Positions 23,740-36,600 of a stretch of 64,000 nt of DNA are shown here, one piece after another. Both the position numbers and the translations under genes were made by a program. The first letter of the stretch is position 1, and the number at the start of each line of letters is the position of its first letter. The DNA is from Echinostoma caproni (lineage: Eukaryota; Platyhelminthes; Trematoda; Plagiorchiida; Echinostomatidae): assembly GCA_900618425.1 (NCBI GenBank), contig UZAN01039541.1, forward strand, positions 30,191 to 94,190. The letters run 5' to 3'. The notes beneath the pieces are model-generated. The model was given only the letters and a program-made list of their open reading frames with translations, did no database searches and was not told the origin of the DNA.

Positions 23740-26700
23740 GGAAGATCTCTTTGTTCTGTCCAAAATAAACATAAGATAGCAATCCCTAAAATCTCACAGA
23801 CTCAGTAACAAAATGATTGCAGTGCATGCTGACTACAGTGCTGTGTAACTGCAACACTTTTGTAGCACTGCATTTACCAGAACGCAGCACTTGATTCTTA
23901 CAAATAATGTGCAGCCCATCATAAGAAAACCTCATAACACAAGTTTTGCATAGGCTACTATATCCCGAATGCATCTTGAAATGTGTAAATGCATAAATGT
24001 TTTACCTTGACATTTGTATCCTGCAGGATGATCTACAGTTCAGGCTCCTGAATTCGCATTTTATTCGCAAACATTGTTTTCTTGTGAGACATTTTGAGAT
24101 TATTTTTCTCAAATCTAGAGAACTAATCGATGGAGCTGTAATTGGGATTCAGTTAGTTTGATTTACTTTGATTTATGGCCTATTTGTCTGCCGACACTAA
24201 CCAGCGTTTAGTAAAACATGCTAGTGGCAATGTTCACGTCGTTCATTAAACGGTACGAATTTCATATCCTATCACCGCAATGTAAATTGAATTTGAGATA
24301 ACTTAGAGGTCGTCCGTCTGTATCCGAAGCAGTTCCTTTGAGTACGGACATTAGTTCTCTACTCAGGAGGCCCATTTTCCTCCTTTAGTTGACTGAAAAA
24401 TGGTTCCCTGTGGCTGTTGTTTTTGTTCATTTCCTGAGTGTCGTATGAAAGAGTGTTGCGAATATGGCTCTAGTCCACCTTCATATATTGCTTCTAGCTA
24501 CATCAGCATCAAATAATATGCAAATAATATACAAAAATGACCACATGTTGGAACTGAAACATTGCTCTGTGCTAATATTTTTTTCAGTGCTTCCATTTCA
24601 GCTGCATCTTATTCCCACGCAAGCAGCCAAACGTGTAGCTATTACCTCTTGGGTATTTTGGGTATTTACTGACGTCCCAATCTTGTTGTTTGAAAATTCT
24701 TCACCATGTTTTCTTCTCGATTTTAATGATAAAACTGAATTGTTCTGATCAGCCGCAGAAGGAAAAAGTGCCCTAAAAAAGGCATCCCGGCCTCAGTCCT
24801 CAGTTGTCACACTGACAATAATACTGGTCACATACTTGAGTAATCTGTACCTCTCTCCATCTTGTGAATTGCTTCTGATGAGTTGCAAAGTTCGCACATA
24901 TGTTGTTGATCAGAATGTGATCACTTAACTTGTGTGGCGCGACACTATTAATAAATGGGGGACCTTACAGCACTAGAAAATAATTTTATGAATTCGTGCT
25001 TTCTGATGAAACAAAGTAGCTGTTTATAGCCAGATGTCTTCCAGATGATTAAATGCAGACGTGTAGGTCATGATGATCAGTTTGCCGGTTCAACACGAAA
25101 AACCGTGATAATTCCAAAATGTCAAGATTGCTATCTGAATAGATATCTCACTGCAAAGCACGTCCTCAGCTTGATGTGACTGAAAATGGTGCCAGCTTAT
25201 TTTGCGCTACTATCCTCAATCAGGAATGTTTCACTTGACCTAATGTCAAAAAAGCGAAATGTTGCTTTCCACAAGGTACACTCAAGAAGGAACGGAAAGT
25301 GTGAACTTTAGAGTTACGCAAAATTACGATCCCCAAAAAATAACATTTGTGAGGCTGTCGCCACATTTGTTTCCATTTGGAACGAAAGCTTCACATTTGT
25401 TGCTTCGGGTCTAATCAAAAGGTCTATTCGTTACAAGTGACTGGTTAGAATAATTTTAGGACACGATACTTTTGGTAGGTGTATTTGGATTTATTTCAAA
25501 ATTGTCTCTCCGAAACGAATGCGAAGAAGTAAAAACCCAAGGAAAAATAATAGTTTCACACAAACAAAATAATTACTTTTGAGCTTATTCACTGTCAAAG
25601 CGCTGATCACAAACCCACTTGATGAATTCTGTTTTTACGTAATCTAATTGCAAGATGATCTAGAGTCTCTAGGGAATTCGATCCTTTGCATGGACATCGC
25701 ACACACCTAAGCAGTTTTGCTATTTCTGTCTTCGTTTCTCAGTTCATATAGTAAGCATCGCTTGATTGGAGGGTCTGGATTGTTCCATAAACCGAATAGC
25801 AATTTCATTGGCCTTCCAGCTTCCATAAAGAATTGCAATGATAGATATTAATCAACAATCGAACAACAAATGTTTATAATTCTATGAAATATGTTCAGTA
25901 TCACACGTGTTATTTGTTCTGAAAAGGAGATAAAATGTTTTGGTACTGCTGTTCACATAACTGATGGTTCGATTCCGGCAAGTAACGACAACCAAACATC
26001 ATTTCAACAAACAGTTTTGTGATTATAACCGAAAAAGATCTATGTTTTTTCACAAAATCATGTCACATTTGCAATCGCAAAAAGAGTTCGATCGAGTAGA
26101 GGGAACGATTGTTTTGGATAATTTTTGAATCTGTTTTAACTCTGCCAAAATAAAATAACAAAACACGGCAGAAGCTCTTACTCTATCCTACCAGAAATAA
26201 AGAATCCATTTTCGCTCTTATTTGTTAAGCGTGGTAGGCAAGCCTGGCACAAAAAATGTGAATTACATAAATTCGATGATTCAAGTCTGTTTCCAGACTC
26301 AAATGCGCAGTTAGTTTTGTTGAGTTGCACAGATCATCGACGATAAGATGAATGGCGTTCAACACACAGAGTGATCGAAATATTTCATTCACTCCAGAAA
26401 GCCATCACTGTGAGACAGTCACGTCAAACATGTCTCGATTCCGTCCTTTGAGTCAAATGAGCCATGTAGTAATACGCGAAAAAAATAGTTTTGTTGTTGT
26501 TGTTGTTTTGGTTGTGAAAACTTTGTATGTATGAGGAAAAGGTTTGAAGGAAGTTAGGAAGAAAACGCCAGCGTGTGACTTCCTCGAGTAATAATCCACG
26601 TTGGGTAGGTATTCAGCAGCATTTGAGCTAATGGTTCCATGATTGTGATGATGATGATCACCTTGGATGCAACTCTTCTGACTGATACAAACAATTTGAG

Positions 26701-27028
26701 CTGATGTATGCCCATAGTCGGTCATTTTGACAGCGGTATTGAGCACCACGTGTATGTATATGAACAGAATGAATAATGGCACAAGGCACTTGATTTGTCT
26801 TGCCCAATTGATGACACAAAGATTTCTGATGGAAGGGGTCTCACAGGGGTTTCAAATTTTGGAGCAGTTTGTCAGTGCTCTAATAGGGTGGCGAGATTGA
26901 ATGATCTTGCATGACATTCAGTGATTGACAAACGTGATCATTCCCGCGAACAATTCGGCAGAAATCCTCGTAAAAGAATAAAACATGGAGAAACCAAAGA
27001 CACGATTTACCAATCAAAAGTAAATGGA
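23740..27028. other. AT-rich DNA downstream of the PCBP gene
   Basis: A perfect tRNA-like B box (GGTTCGATTCC at 25966-25976) stands alone without a fitting A box or cloverleaf. No gene seen. Confidence 0.5.
26491..26507. repeat. (GTT)n microsatellite
   Basis: Short GTT trinucleotide run. It explains the polyvaline and polythreonine stretches in overlapping chance ORFs. Confidence 0.7.
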
Positions 27029-27085
27029 TTTATTTATGGTCAGAAATGCAAACTTTATACACTGTAATAAACGATTGGATTTATT
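27029..27085 (-). terminator. Two polyadenylation signals for the PCBP gene
   Basis: Minus-strand AATAAA hexamers occur at 27085-27080 and 27034-27029, about 222 and 273 nt past the stop. Either would give a short 3' UTR. Chance AATAAA is common in AT-rich DNA, so the cleavage site is not fixed. Confidence 0.5.
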
Positions 27086-27306
27086 TGCATGTTTAAATCA
27101 GTATACACAAACACAACAGGTAAACCTGAAATTGGTTCGAGAAAACAATATCATAGAATAAATACGGAAATAAAATTTAAAAATAATGTTTTTGATAAAA
27201 ATATCACTTTGGCTGATTGTTTTCCTTCCATTTGCACTTCAAAATGATCAAACAGTAAAAACATCATGCATCTTCTTCATGCACCTTTGCAACTTCCGAA
27301 TAAAAG

Positions 27307-27682
27307 TCAATAAGGTGCTATTTTTGAGCGGCCTTTCTGTTTAAATTCACTTGGTTTGCACGAAGTCATTTTGATATGAAGCGCATGCTGTTTCAGATTA
27401 GCGGGATTCGAATCTACTATATCAGGAACGGAACGGGGAATGTCTGCCAGATTTTCATACGCATTTTGCGATACATCCCTTTTGTGATTTGGGCAGTTTG
27501 AAGAGGCTTCCGGTTCCCACTCGTGTTCACTCACGTCGGTCTTCGGGGCAATATTCAAAGCAGGCCAGGGGATTTTGATACTTTCCGTGGAATCGCTTGG
27601 CGCACGAGATTGCGTCATCAGGAGTGTTGCAGCTGATGCAAGTTGAACATTGAATGACCACATTTGCTGATGAGCTGCGACA
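27307..27682 (-). CDS. PCBP: PCBP coding exon 10: C-terminal tail and stop
   Basis: Acceptor TACATATTCAG fits the phase-2 donor of exon 9 and makes the KH3 end read AHFLIINSVAAHQQ, plausible for the last KH helix. The exon then codes ~124 residues, Ser/Pro/Lys-rich and not recognised, ending KIAPY and TGA. This exon rests on phase and splice signals rather than similarity; other acceptors (27631-27675) would shift the frame. Confidence 0.7.
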
Positions 27683-30600
27683 CTGAATATGTAGCAAGCA
27701 GATCCATCCGCACAGATATTGTGGGCATGCAGAGGGTAAACATGCAAAAAGAGAACCAATGGGACATGCAAAATTGCATTTTTGAGCGCGATGAGATAAT
27801 GGCAAATACTGTTGAACATGCTATCAAAAATTATTCTATAATGAAAGTTCTTCTTACTTCACACAATTAAAACTCATAACTGCTTTTGAATGACCATCTT
27901 TTGGAAGCTAAAACGTAAACGTGTAATACTCAGTTGGTCCAGGCAATCGTGCAACTGGAAACCGTTACAAATACGTTTCACTTTTGATGTGGTTTCTACA
28001 GATCCAAAAATGTAAATTCGGACCATTTGCGTTGAAAGCGTATGTTAACAGCATGCAAGATGAATTGTAATCTAATTATTGTTAGCTGAACTGTTATACA
28101 ATGTTTTATTTGTCTCGAATCATTTTCCCCAAGATTTTCGATAAAAGATATTAAAGCAAATCGAGCTGTCGTTACTTATCCATTTGTTTTGAGGACCAAT
28201 TTATTATTCTACATAAATACAAATAATGATAATGTGGGGAACCTATTATCATTATCATTCTATTAACACGTTAGCAGTGAACAAAGTTTGACCTATTACA
28301 GCAACATTGATTCTCTTGTGGGATCAATTATGAATGCATATATTTGCAAGAGAAACTCGGGTGAAGCATTTACAATGTAACAATGAAACATCGCAGAATG
28401 CAAAGCGTGACGGTTTCTCATTTACCTGTTAATGATGAGAAAATGTGCCAAGTTAACCGCATGTGGTGAACCTGATAAGGTTACTTTGCGATCCTTTGCA
28501 CCATCCTCACAGTTAGAAATTTTCACCTGGGCTTTGGAAATGTTCCGAATTTCATTTACTGTCGTACCCCCACGTCCAATGATACAACCAATCAGATCGT
28601 TCGACAGCACAATTTCTTTGATTACGTTTGTATCCTCGGGGCAGGCTGGAAGACCACTGGATGAGCTTAAAAGTGTCGGTTGCAATGGAAACGCGGGTAA
28701 ACCAAGAATAGACGATTTATTTTGCAGAATTGGAACCGGACTGGGTGGCACGGGACTAAGCATTCCTGTCGACTGTAAGTATCCATTCGAATGAATCAAC
28801 GACAGCAAAGGGTTATTTGCATAAAGATCGGGCAGGAAAGCCCCATTTGGTTGTCTTGGATCAGTCGCTTCATCACTGACATCCGTACCGTTCGGGTGTG
28901 GAACGGCAATCGGTTGTGGATTATAAAATCCCAATAATCGCGGGTTTAGAGATAATTCAGGAAATGCAAATCCTGGGGCGATTGGGTTCAGGATGGGATT
29001 GGGTAGGCTGTTTGTGGCCAGATGATTTGAATGGATGGCATTCAGTAGAGAAACCGGATTGTTGGAGAAATCGGAAAAGCTCAAGGCGTTTGTGAGTTGC
29101 GAAGGATCTGCGAAAAAGCATGGAGTTGTTGCTTAAGATAAGATAAATTCTTTATTCCCACAGAACTCATGATGCGTAGGAATATTGCACTTGTTAAAAA
29201 CCGGTGGTGGGTCACTGTTCTATAACAAACAAGAATGAAGTACCATTCATAAGTTGATAGATGAGAATGAAAGGTGAACACCTTATTTGTCAACTAATTT
29301 TATCAAGCGGCTTTGGTTTCCTAATTCCAAAATATAAAATAATATCACTTTATGGTGTGCTACAATGCAGACTTTGAGGCATTTTATCATTGCTTGATAT
29401 CATGAACATGATTTAGCTACCATGCTGTCTTTACAGAACCACATATTTGAGAAGTAACTTATTCGATATGCATATCGTATTATCTCGTCAACATGTTGTA
29501 TACTTCATGATACGTTGTACCTTCTCCGAAACTGTTCGGCTCCTGCATCTCACGTTGAATGAATTTCTTTCAACTCAGGTAAATTTGAAGGGAATCCGTC
29601 TTGATGCATCAAACTTATTTTCTCATCAGAATTATTCACTAATGATAACTGAACTCTGTTTCCAGTTTACTATGGACTAACTTCGGATTTGGTTAATGTA
29701 AATCGTAAAATTGTGAGAATCAAACTGTTTTACTTTTGTAGGACAATTTTCCCATTGCGATCGATTCTTCAATCCTCTGCAAGCTGGTCTTTATTAAAAG
29801 GATTTCCGACTCGACCGTATACCGGTGAAACAATGTGAAATGAACAATGCAAAACGAATCGCAAAAGTTCACGGATATTTTTTCCCGGGAAGAATTTTCG
29901 CTTTTACGTGTAAACACGCTAACTCTGTCGCTTGCTTTTCACCACGTCGATAAGGGATCTCATATTAATGTTCAGTTCTCTTTATCAAAAACGATGTAAA
30001 CAAAGCCTGAAGATTTCGATTGCTTCATGACACTCTATTTGATTCAAAGGAAAATTGTTCCTCAATGAACATTTGTCTAAATACTCTTGTTTGAAAATAT
30101 CATGTGCAAAATCAAAAAATTGTTTCCGTGAAAGGTATACAAAAGCAGAGTACTATATAAACTGCAAAGCGCATCAAAGTGTTCATCATGCACTGAGTTG
30201 GACAACGATTCGATAGAGAGGGAAACCGGAAGATAAAATAATGGGGTGTGTTTCTGTCGCGTAACCGGATGAGTAACCTCATTGGGTCTGCGGTATGCCA
30301 TAAAACTTTGAATAAATTACATGCATTTGGGTCCTTTGGGCTCATGCCTACATAGTTCCTAATAACTATATCCGGTTGCGCGACAACAGAGTAACGAACT
30401 AAATTATTATGATAATTGTTCTCTTCTAAACCCGTTGGTCATTTTAAATCGGTAGTGCGCACTATCAGCAGGCCAGAAATTACATCAATCACAGAGAACG
30501 AGCTTGTATTTCGAAATAGTTGGCAACAATCCCATTCTCTTCGTACGGCTTACGAATATGGGATCAAAAACACAATAAACTTCTGCGAAATGCCAACATG

Positions 30601-33600
30601 TTTTTGTCCACTGGAACCCCGATGAACCAGTAGTGGTGCTCAGCTCTCCATGCGTGTGAAATTAAAACGCACTCGAAAAATCTTCATGCAGATTAACTCC
30701 TCCGACCCAAAGCCCATTGATTTAACATCTACTTGTTCGTTGCTTTTCATGTTCATTTTAAGAAAATTTGATTTTCATAGACATCAACGTGTTCGCCTCT
30801 GTCGTAATATATGCTGTCTTTTACGCATCAAAGAAAGTTTTTTCATCACAGTAATTCACACACTGTTTTTTTTAGCCTCAACAATACACAGTCGTGTCTA
30901 GATAGTTGAAACAGCGTGTATGCCCAAGTCATTTTACTTTGATCAAATACATGTGATAAATTTCATTTATAGATATTTTGCCACAAAAAGGATTGTTTAG
31001 TCTTCCTTGTTCATTCACATATTGACCGAAACCCGTACTGAATGACAAGTTTCACATTTAAGCACAATGCGTCTAACAATTACTGGTCCAAATGAAGTTT
31101 TAGGTATTTTGTTTTGACAATACCACTTGTTCATCGGTCTGAGGCGACCAGTGTTGCAACCATCATTCGGCTTTTCAAGAATTTGAAACAATCATCCCCA
31201 TAACCAGGCGGTTCTACATGGCAGTCTACTTTTGAGTTTGATAATCCAACTTAAATGTAGCATTTTAATCACTTTTTTATCATTTTGATGCTGGTAGAAA
31301 TCACCCGCTTTCGAATAAATCATCTAAAACTCTCCCATGCGTTGCAGGATCAAGTCTTGTGCCCACATGTTTTGTGCGTGGGAGAATGAAAACTTTTAAA
31401 ATAGGAAACAAATTGATTGTGATATCTTCAATATATTCCCCTATCTTCTATCCTATACATTGTACATTGAACATTGGAAATAAAGTATTTTGTGAATGTA
31501 TCCCGGGTCAAGGGTTATCAATTCAATTCGGTCCAGCAGCAATCTTTAAAATGATTCAGAACTTAATCACATTCACACTCAAACCAGACAAATATCTGGG
31601 ATAGTCTGCATAGCTTCGAAAGCAACTATAGCACTACTTTTTCACATGTAAACAATCCTGACGAGAATGCAGCCCAACAGCACATGTCATCTGCATTTTT
31701 CATTCAATGCTTTCCCTCTGCTACATTTATTTTCCAGCCTTAGTAGAGCTCCGGATATCCAATCAGTCTTGTGTTCCTTTTTTGTTCATTTCGGAGGATA
31801 ATTAGTAGATTATCGCAAAGATTCACATGTTTGGAAAATTTGCATGCTGTCATTTTTATCCCATACCTGCATTTTTGATTAACTTTATTAATTACTGTGA
31901 ATCCGGAATCTAAACTACCCTATAACCTAATCCTTGTCTACCTGCTCCCACGATCAATAATGAACAAAACTATGCACGAGCTTCTCACTTTGAATATTAC
32001 TTACTGGAATAATGCTTTAGTTCTTGTATTTTCCTGAAAAAAAACCAAATGATATGCAATACGTTTTCTGTAAACAATATCAATTTTCATTTAAATTTGT
32101 TCATCTGAGAAAAGATATCGCGTGTGCGGACTTTCTTTTGCACGATCTACTATCCGTGGCTCGTCCTCTCATTGCAAACTGCGTACATATCAATGGTGTA
32201 TAACTTTTACTTGCCGCGCTAGGTGTCAACTGTTACCATAGTCTGCCATTTTCATGATCATGCATATATTTCAAAGTATTCATTGCATATAATGCTGCCG
32301 ACAATTAATGATGGATTCTCGAAATATGCACACAGAGTGGTTAGTTTCCCGGTTTTCGCCTCAGCTAATTTTAGTAAACTTCTCGGTGATGACAAACTGT
32401 TAAGCATTTTTAAAAAGAACGAGAAATCCATCCAATTCAATCAAAGAAAGTTATGTATTTCGGTGTATTTATTCCCATCAGATTTACTTCAACTATACAG
32501 CCTCCGAAAACATCCGCCGTAATCACACTTTTTCATCATGCATTTATTTTCTTGTTACTTCAGACCCCTCAAGTCTGAAATCGCATAGTGTACTTTCAAC
32601 TTCCTATTCCACAAATGGTAGGTACATACTACGACCTCCAAATCTTGAAGAATTGCATAGATATCCTTGTTCCTTAAAAAATTGTGGACAAACCTGCAAG
32701 CAGATCACCGACCAGATTCGGTCGGCCAGGATTGAGAGCGTTCCCTGCGGTTGTTGGTGAATCGGTCGACGCGCTGAACGCAGCGTTCATGTTTCCATCG
32801 ACTGTAACAATTTTCGGCTGAGAAATGCCAATGGTTCCCAGCATAGGCTGACCCACTGACGAGGGGATCGGAGTCGATGGTTCGGTGTTGATTTGCGCTG
32901 GAGAATTGATCACCATACCGTGAGTGGATGTGCAGGTTGCGTAGGCGTGTTCCGGGTTGTTCTATTTATGGGAGAGGATTAATTGTTTTTCTATCACTTT
33001 CACCAAGGTAATCGACTGTATTCAAAACTTTTGTAATAATAGACAATTGTTAGTTTTTCAGAAACTGATTAATGTCATTGTAATCCTCATTAAGATATGA
33101 GATTAAACCGCTAAAACAGTTTTGTTTCAGTGTAGTTATTGGTCCACTCATTGTTCTTTTGGTGCTATAGTCTATAAAACTCATGAATCAATTCATCTGA
33201 CTATTTAATCTTTATTGTGCATTTGTTAATTTTGAGTAAACTGAAAGCTCTAAATTGTCCGGATCAAAAGCACTGTGAAGGCAAAACGTATTTCGAGTAT
33301 CAATCTTAGATTAGCCCATTCGGTTTTTCAGAGGCACCAGACACTTGTGATTGAGTCATTCGCACAAGGTGACAACCGTCGACCGTGGGGTGAGGGTTTG
33401 AAGTCCCGACACGACTGATCGCGGTTCGAGTGCTGATAGGGACACAAAAAGTACGCACTGCAGACGAGTCCCAAACAGGACGAAACAGCTGTCCAGTGCT
33501 CTTTGTTGGTTATGACAAACATTTCCATCGCATTTAAATGCATATAAAACGTATTTCTTTTATCCTATCCCGGATATCTATCTATCCATAGAGTGCTAGC

Positions 33601-36600
33601 TAGCGCACTATCTATTTAGATTTGGTAAACATACCTCTGCGTGGATTCCAGCGTACGCAATGGGCGTGTGCATCACACCTGCTGGATAGGGACCAGTCGG
33701 ACACATCATCGCGTGATTCACAAATGCAGATTTCGGGCGATAAGGAATAACCGGTCCCTTAGCTGGTGACTGGAATCGTGATCATAAACAATGTGGATAG
33801 ACAGAGAGAGAGTTAGTTGTGTTTATTATAGAATAATTAATTTGTAATATCCTATTGATTTCAATAAATTAAGGAACCAGACTCAAACTGTAGATAAGAC
33901 TAAATGAAAACGAGGAAAACAAGTGGAATGGAAATTCACACTAGTACGGTTAAGACATAGAAACACGAGACAATCAAATAAATACCTTTGTATTATGTAG
34001 TCTGCCGGGGTTAAGGGTAACTTTCAAACGTTTTGTCAGTCATCAATGAATAAAACATTTTCATCTAGGAAATAATAACCAAAGTATAATTACTTTGGTG
34101 GGTGAGCCCTCAGAGAAATAAACGTGCCATTTTAAACTACATTTCGTATACATTTATCACCCCAATAACAGTACAAGATAACATGAGCTTTATAGGTAAG
34201 CCAAATTATACCTTTTTTATCAGTGTCAAGCTGAAGAAGAGTACAGGGGAATATACAGTAGATCACAACGTGTGCGTTGTCAACTCCTTCGGGACCTCTC
34301 GCGTTCATTCTAGAGAAATCAAGTGTTATCCCTATTGACTTCCGTAGTGGTTAACAAGTCCATTCGACAGCAGTATAGATCAGTTGCACTTTGCATTATT
34401 CCCCACAACAATCGATCACAGGTTTTATTTGCAAAGAGGTGATAAAATCATTCAGTGGAGTTAGAGTGAGAAAACTTACTTCAATGAAAATATCGCACAG
34501 CTGGCGAATACATTTGGCAATGGCCTTGGCAGACCCTGAGATTGTAACTGTTCTTTCAGTAGAAGTTGGTAGAGCTTCACTTGCCACTTGAATGGAGGCA
34601 CCTGTTAACTGAATATTAATCATGTGCTTTGTTATTCTGGAGTGGTTCATTGATACTCATCATGCACTGGAAGAAATTTTTAGCCAATGAGCAAAGAAAA
34701 GCTATGGTAAAATGAAACTTTGGAACAAAAACTGACTGAGATTGGTTGTATTCCAAACAAAGGCAAAATCAAAGTTTTATTATGGGCGACTTAAAAAGGC
34801 TAAAGTTTATCATGCCCCATAGGGCTTTTGCAGATTATTTTGAATAACTTCACAACGAAATAATAATAATAATAACCGTATGCATTATCACTCACGGATA
34901 TCGAAATGTTAAGTGCTCCGATACTTTATCAATTTGCGATCTAAATAGTTCAACTGTGGGAGCTCACACTACATCGGATGGAACAGAATTCCATACACCG
35001 CACACTGACTGCAAACGAGTGATGCCAGCAATCAGGGTAGATTTTCTGGGTCTTTACCTTCAGTGGATGCCCCCGGAGGGGATCATTTTGAGATAAAAGT
35101 AACATGCATACCAGCCTATCCCTATTATCCCGTACACATTTGAATTTAGACATTATTGAATTAACTTCAAAACGTTATGTTGCAAACATTATTTCTGTTT
35201 TTATGTTAAATTCTGATGAAAATGTGAGTTTCACTAACGGAAAATATCATTCACTTAATGCACGCATCATGTTGACAGTTAAAGTGAAGAAGTTTTCATC
35301 TAGCCTTCAAGCTCACCAGATTATGTGCGACTGCAAACTGACATTTAAAATCTGGCCTTGCACTAATATGCAGGTGTGAGATAATTGCCATTTGAACTGG
35401 TTGTGTAACTGGGGCATTCTATTGTTTTGACCTTATACCCCTACCTAGTTCGAACTGCATCACATCTATGGATCTTGCCAACTTCATAACTTTGTTGGTC
35501 AGTTAATATTTGCTCACTTCGGTATATTTGTTCCAAATGATTACCATTTCGGTTATGCGTAGTATAGCATAATTTACCTTAGACTGGTTGACAGAACCAT
35601 TGAGATCCTGCAGATTAAACCTTTGACCTCCGTATATCAACCGGATTTCCTGTGTTGTCCAAATGTTTCAAAGTCGAGCAACGGAATTTGCTCATTATTC
35701 CTTTCCTTAGCCAGAGCGAATAATAATTATGGATTTACGTGGTCATCTGCTTACTGATGTTAGGATGGTCAACATTCCTCGACTGAACCTACCCGTACAA
35801 ACTGCACGTTGTCAAAGCGGTGCCATTCCGAACAAATATCTGCTAGTGAGGAAACAAAACCTACCCACTTATATTCTGATGTTTTCATGGCTCGCAGACA
35901 AGACGTAATCAACTGTTGATTGGAGGCAACGATCATAATAGAACACACCAGTTGATAATCTATCCAATTCACTGATTGTAATTCGTCAACCATATTCCAC
36001 TCCATGCCCTGAATGCATTTTTGAATAATTGTCTAATGCAACTTGGTGATTATTAGCTTTACGAGAAACTGTATAGTTCGTTACAACTTTGTGCATTATT
36101 CTGCAATAATAACGGGAGCGTACACAAATAACCGAAAAACAGATCCATGGTGTTACTGATTTCCTTTTTATCTCGTCACTGAAGCAAACATTTTATTGAG
36201 AACAATACTTACTTCTCGTACGTCTTTGATTCGGCTGCCGCCTTTCCCAATTATTGAGCCGCATTGAGTAGCCGGTACGAGCAAACGAAGTGTAACCGGA
36301 GGACAAGTCAAACCTTCATCACCCATTCTCAGCAAACCTTGTGTGAAATCCTGTGAATAGAAATAAACAATACAAACTTGCACTAATCAAAATGTATCCA
36401 ACAAATATCACAAAATGTAAATCACGTCTGTCTGTGAATTACATGGTCCATTGTCTCTCGTGTGTATTGTAAGAAATCTTGTGTGATTAATTATTGAGTT
36501 GATGTGTTCGTATTGTCGTGGTAGATTGTGCATTGACTTTGGTTGCCTGGGCGTACTCGCATACCAGTCGTATCTAAGGTAGCCTTGATTGAAGCTCCGT

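Noticed and set aside
25966..25976. Perfect B box GGTTCGATTCC as a tRNA gene
   Set aside because: No A box at the right spacing and no cloverleaf arms could be paired.
27527..27680. Alternative acceptor for PCBP exon 10 after CTTGCATCAG
   Set aside because: It fits the donor but moves to a Cys-rich frame that stops after ~35 codons and gives a less KH-like helix end; the 27682 acceptor keeps a long open frame.
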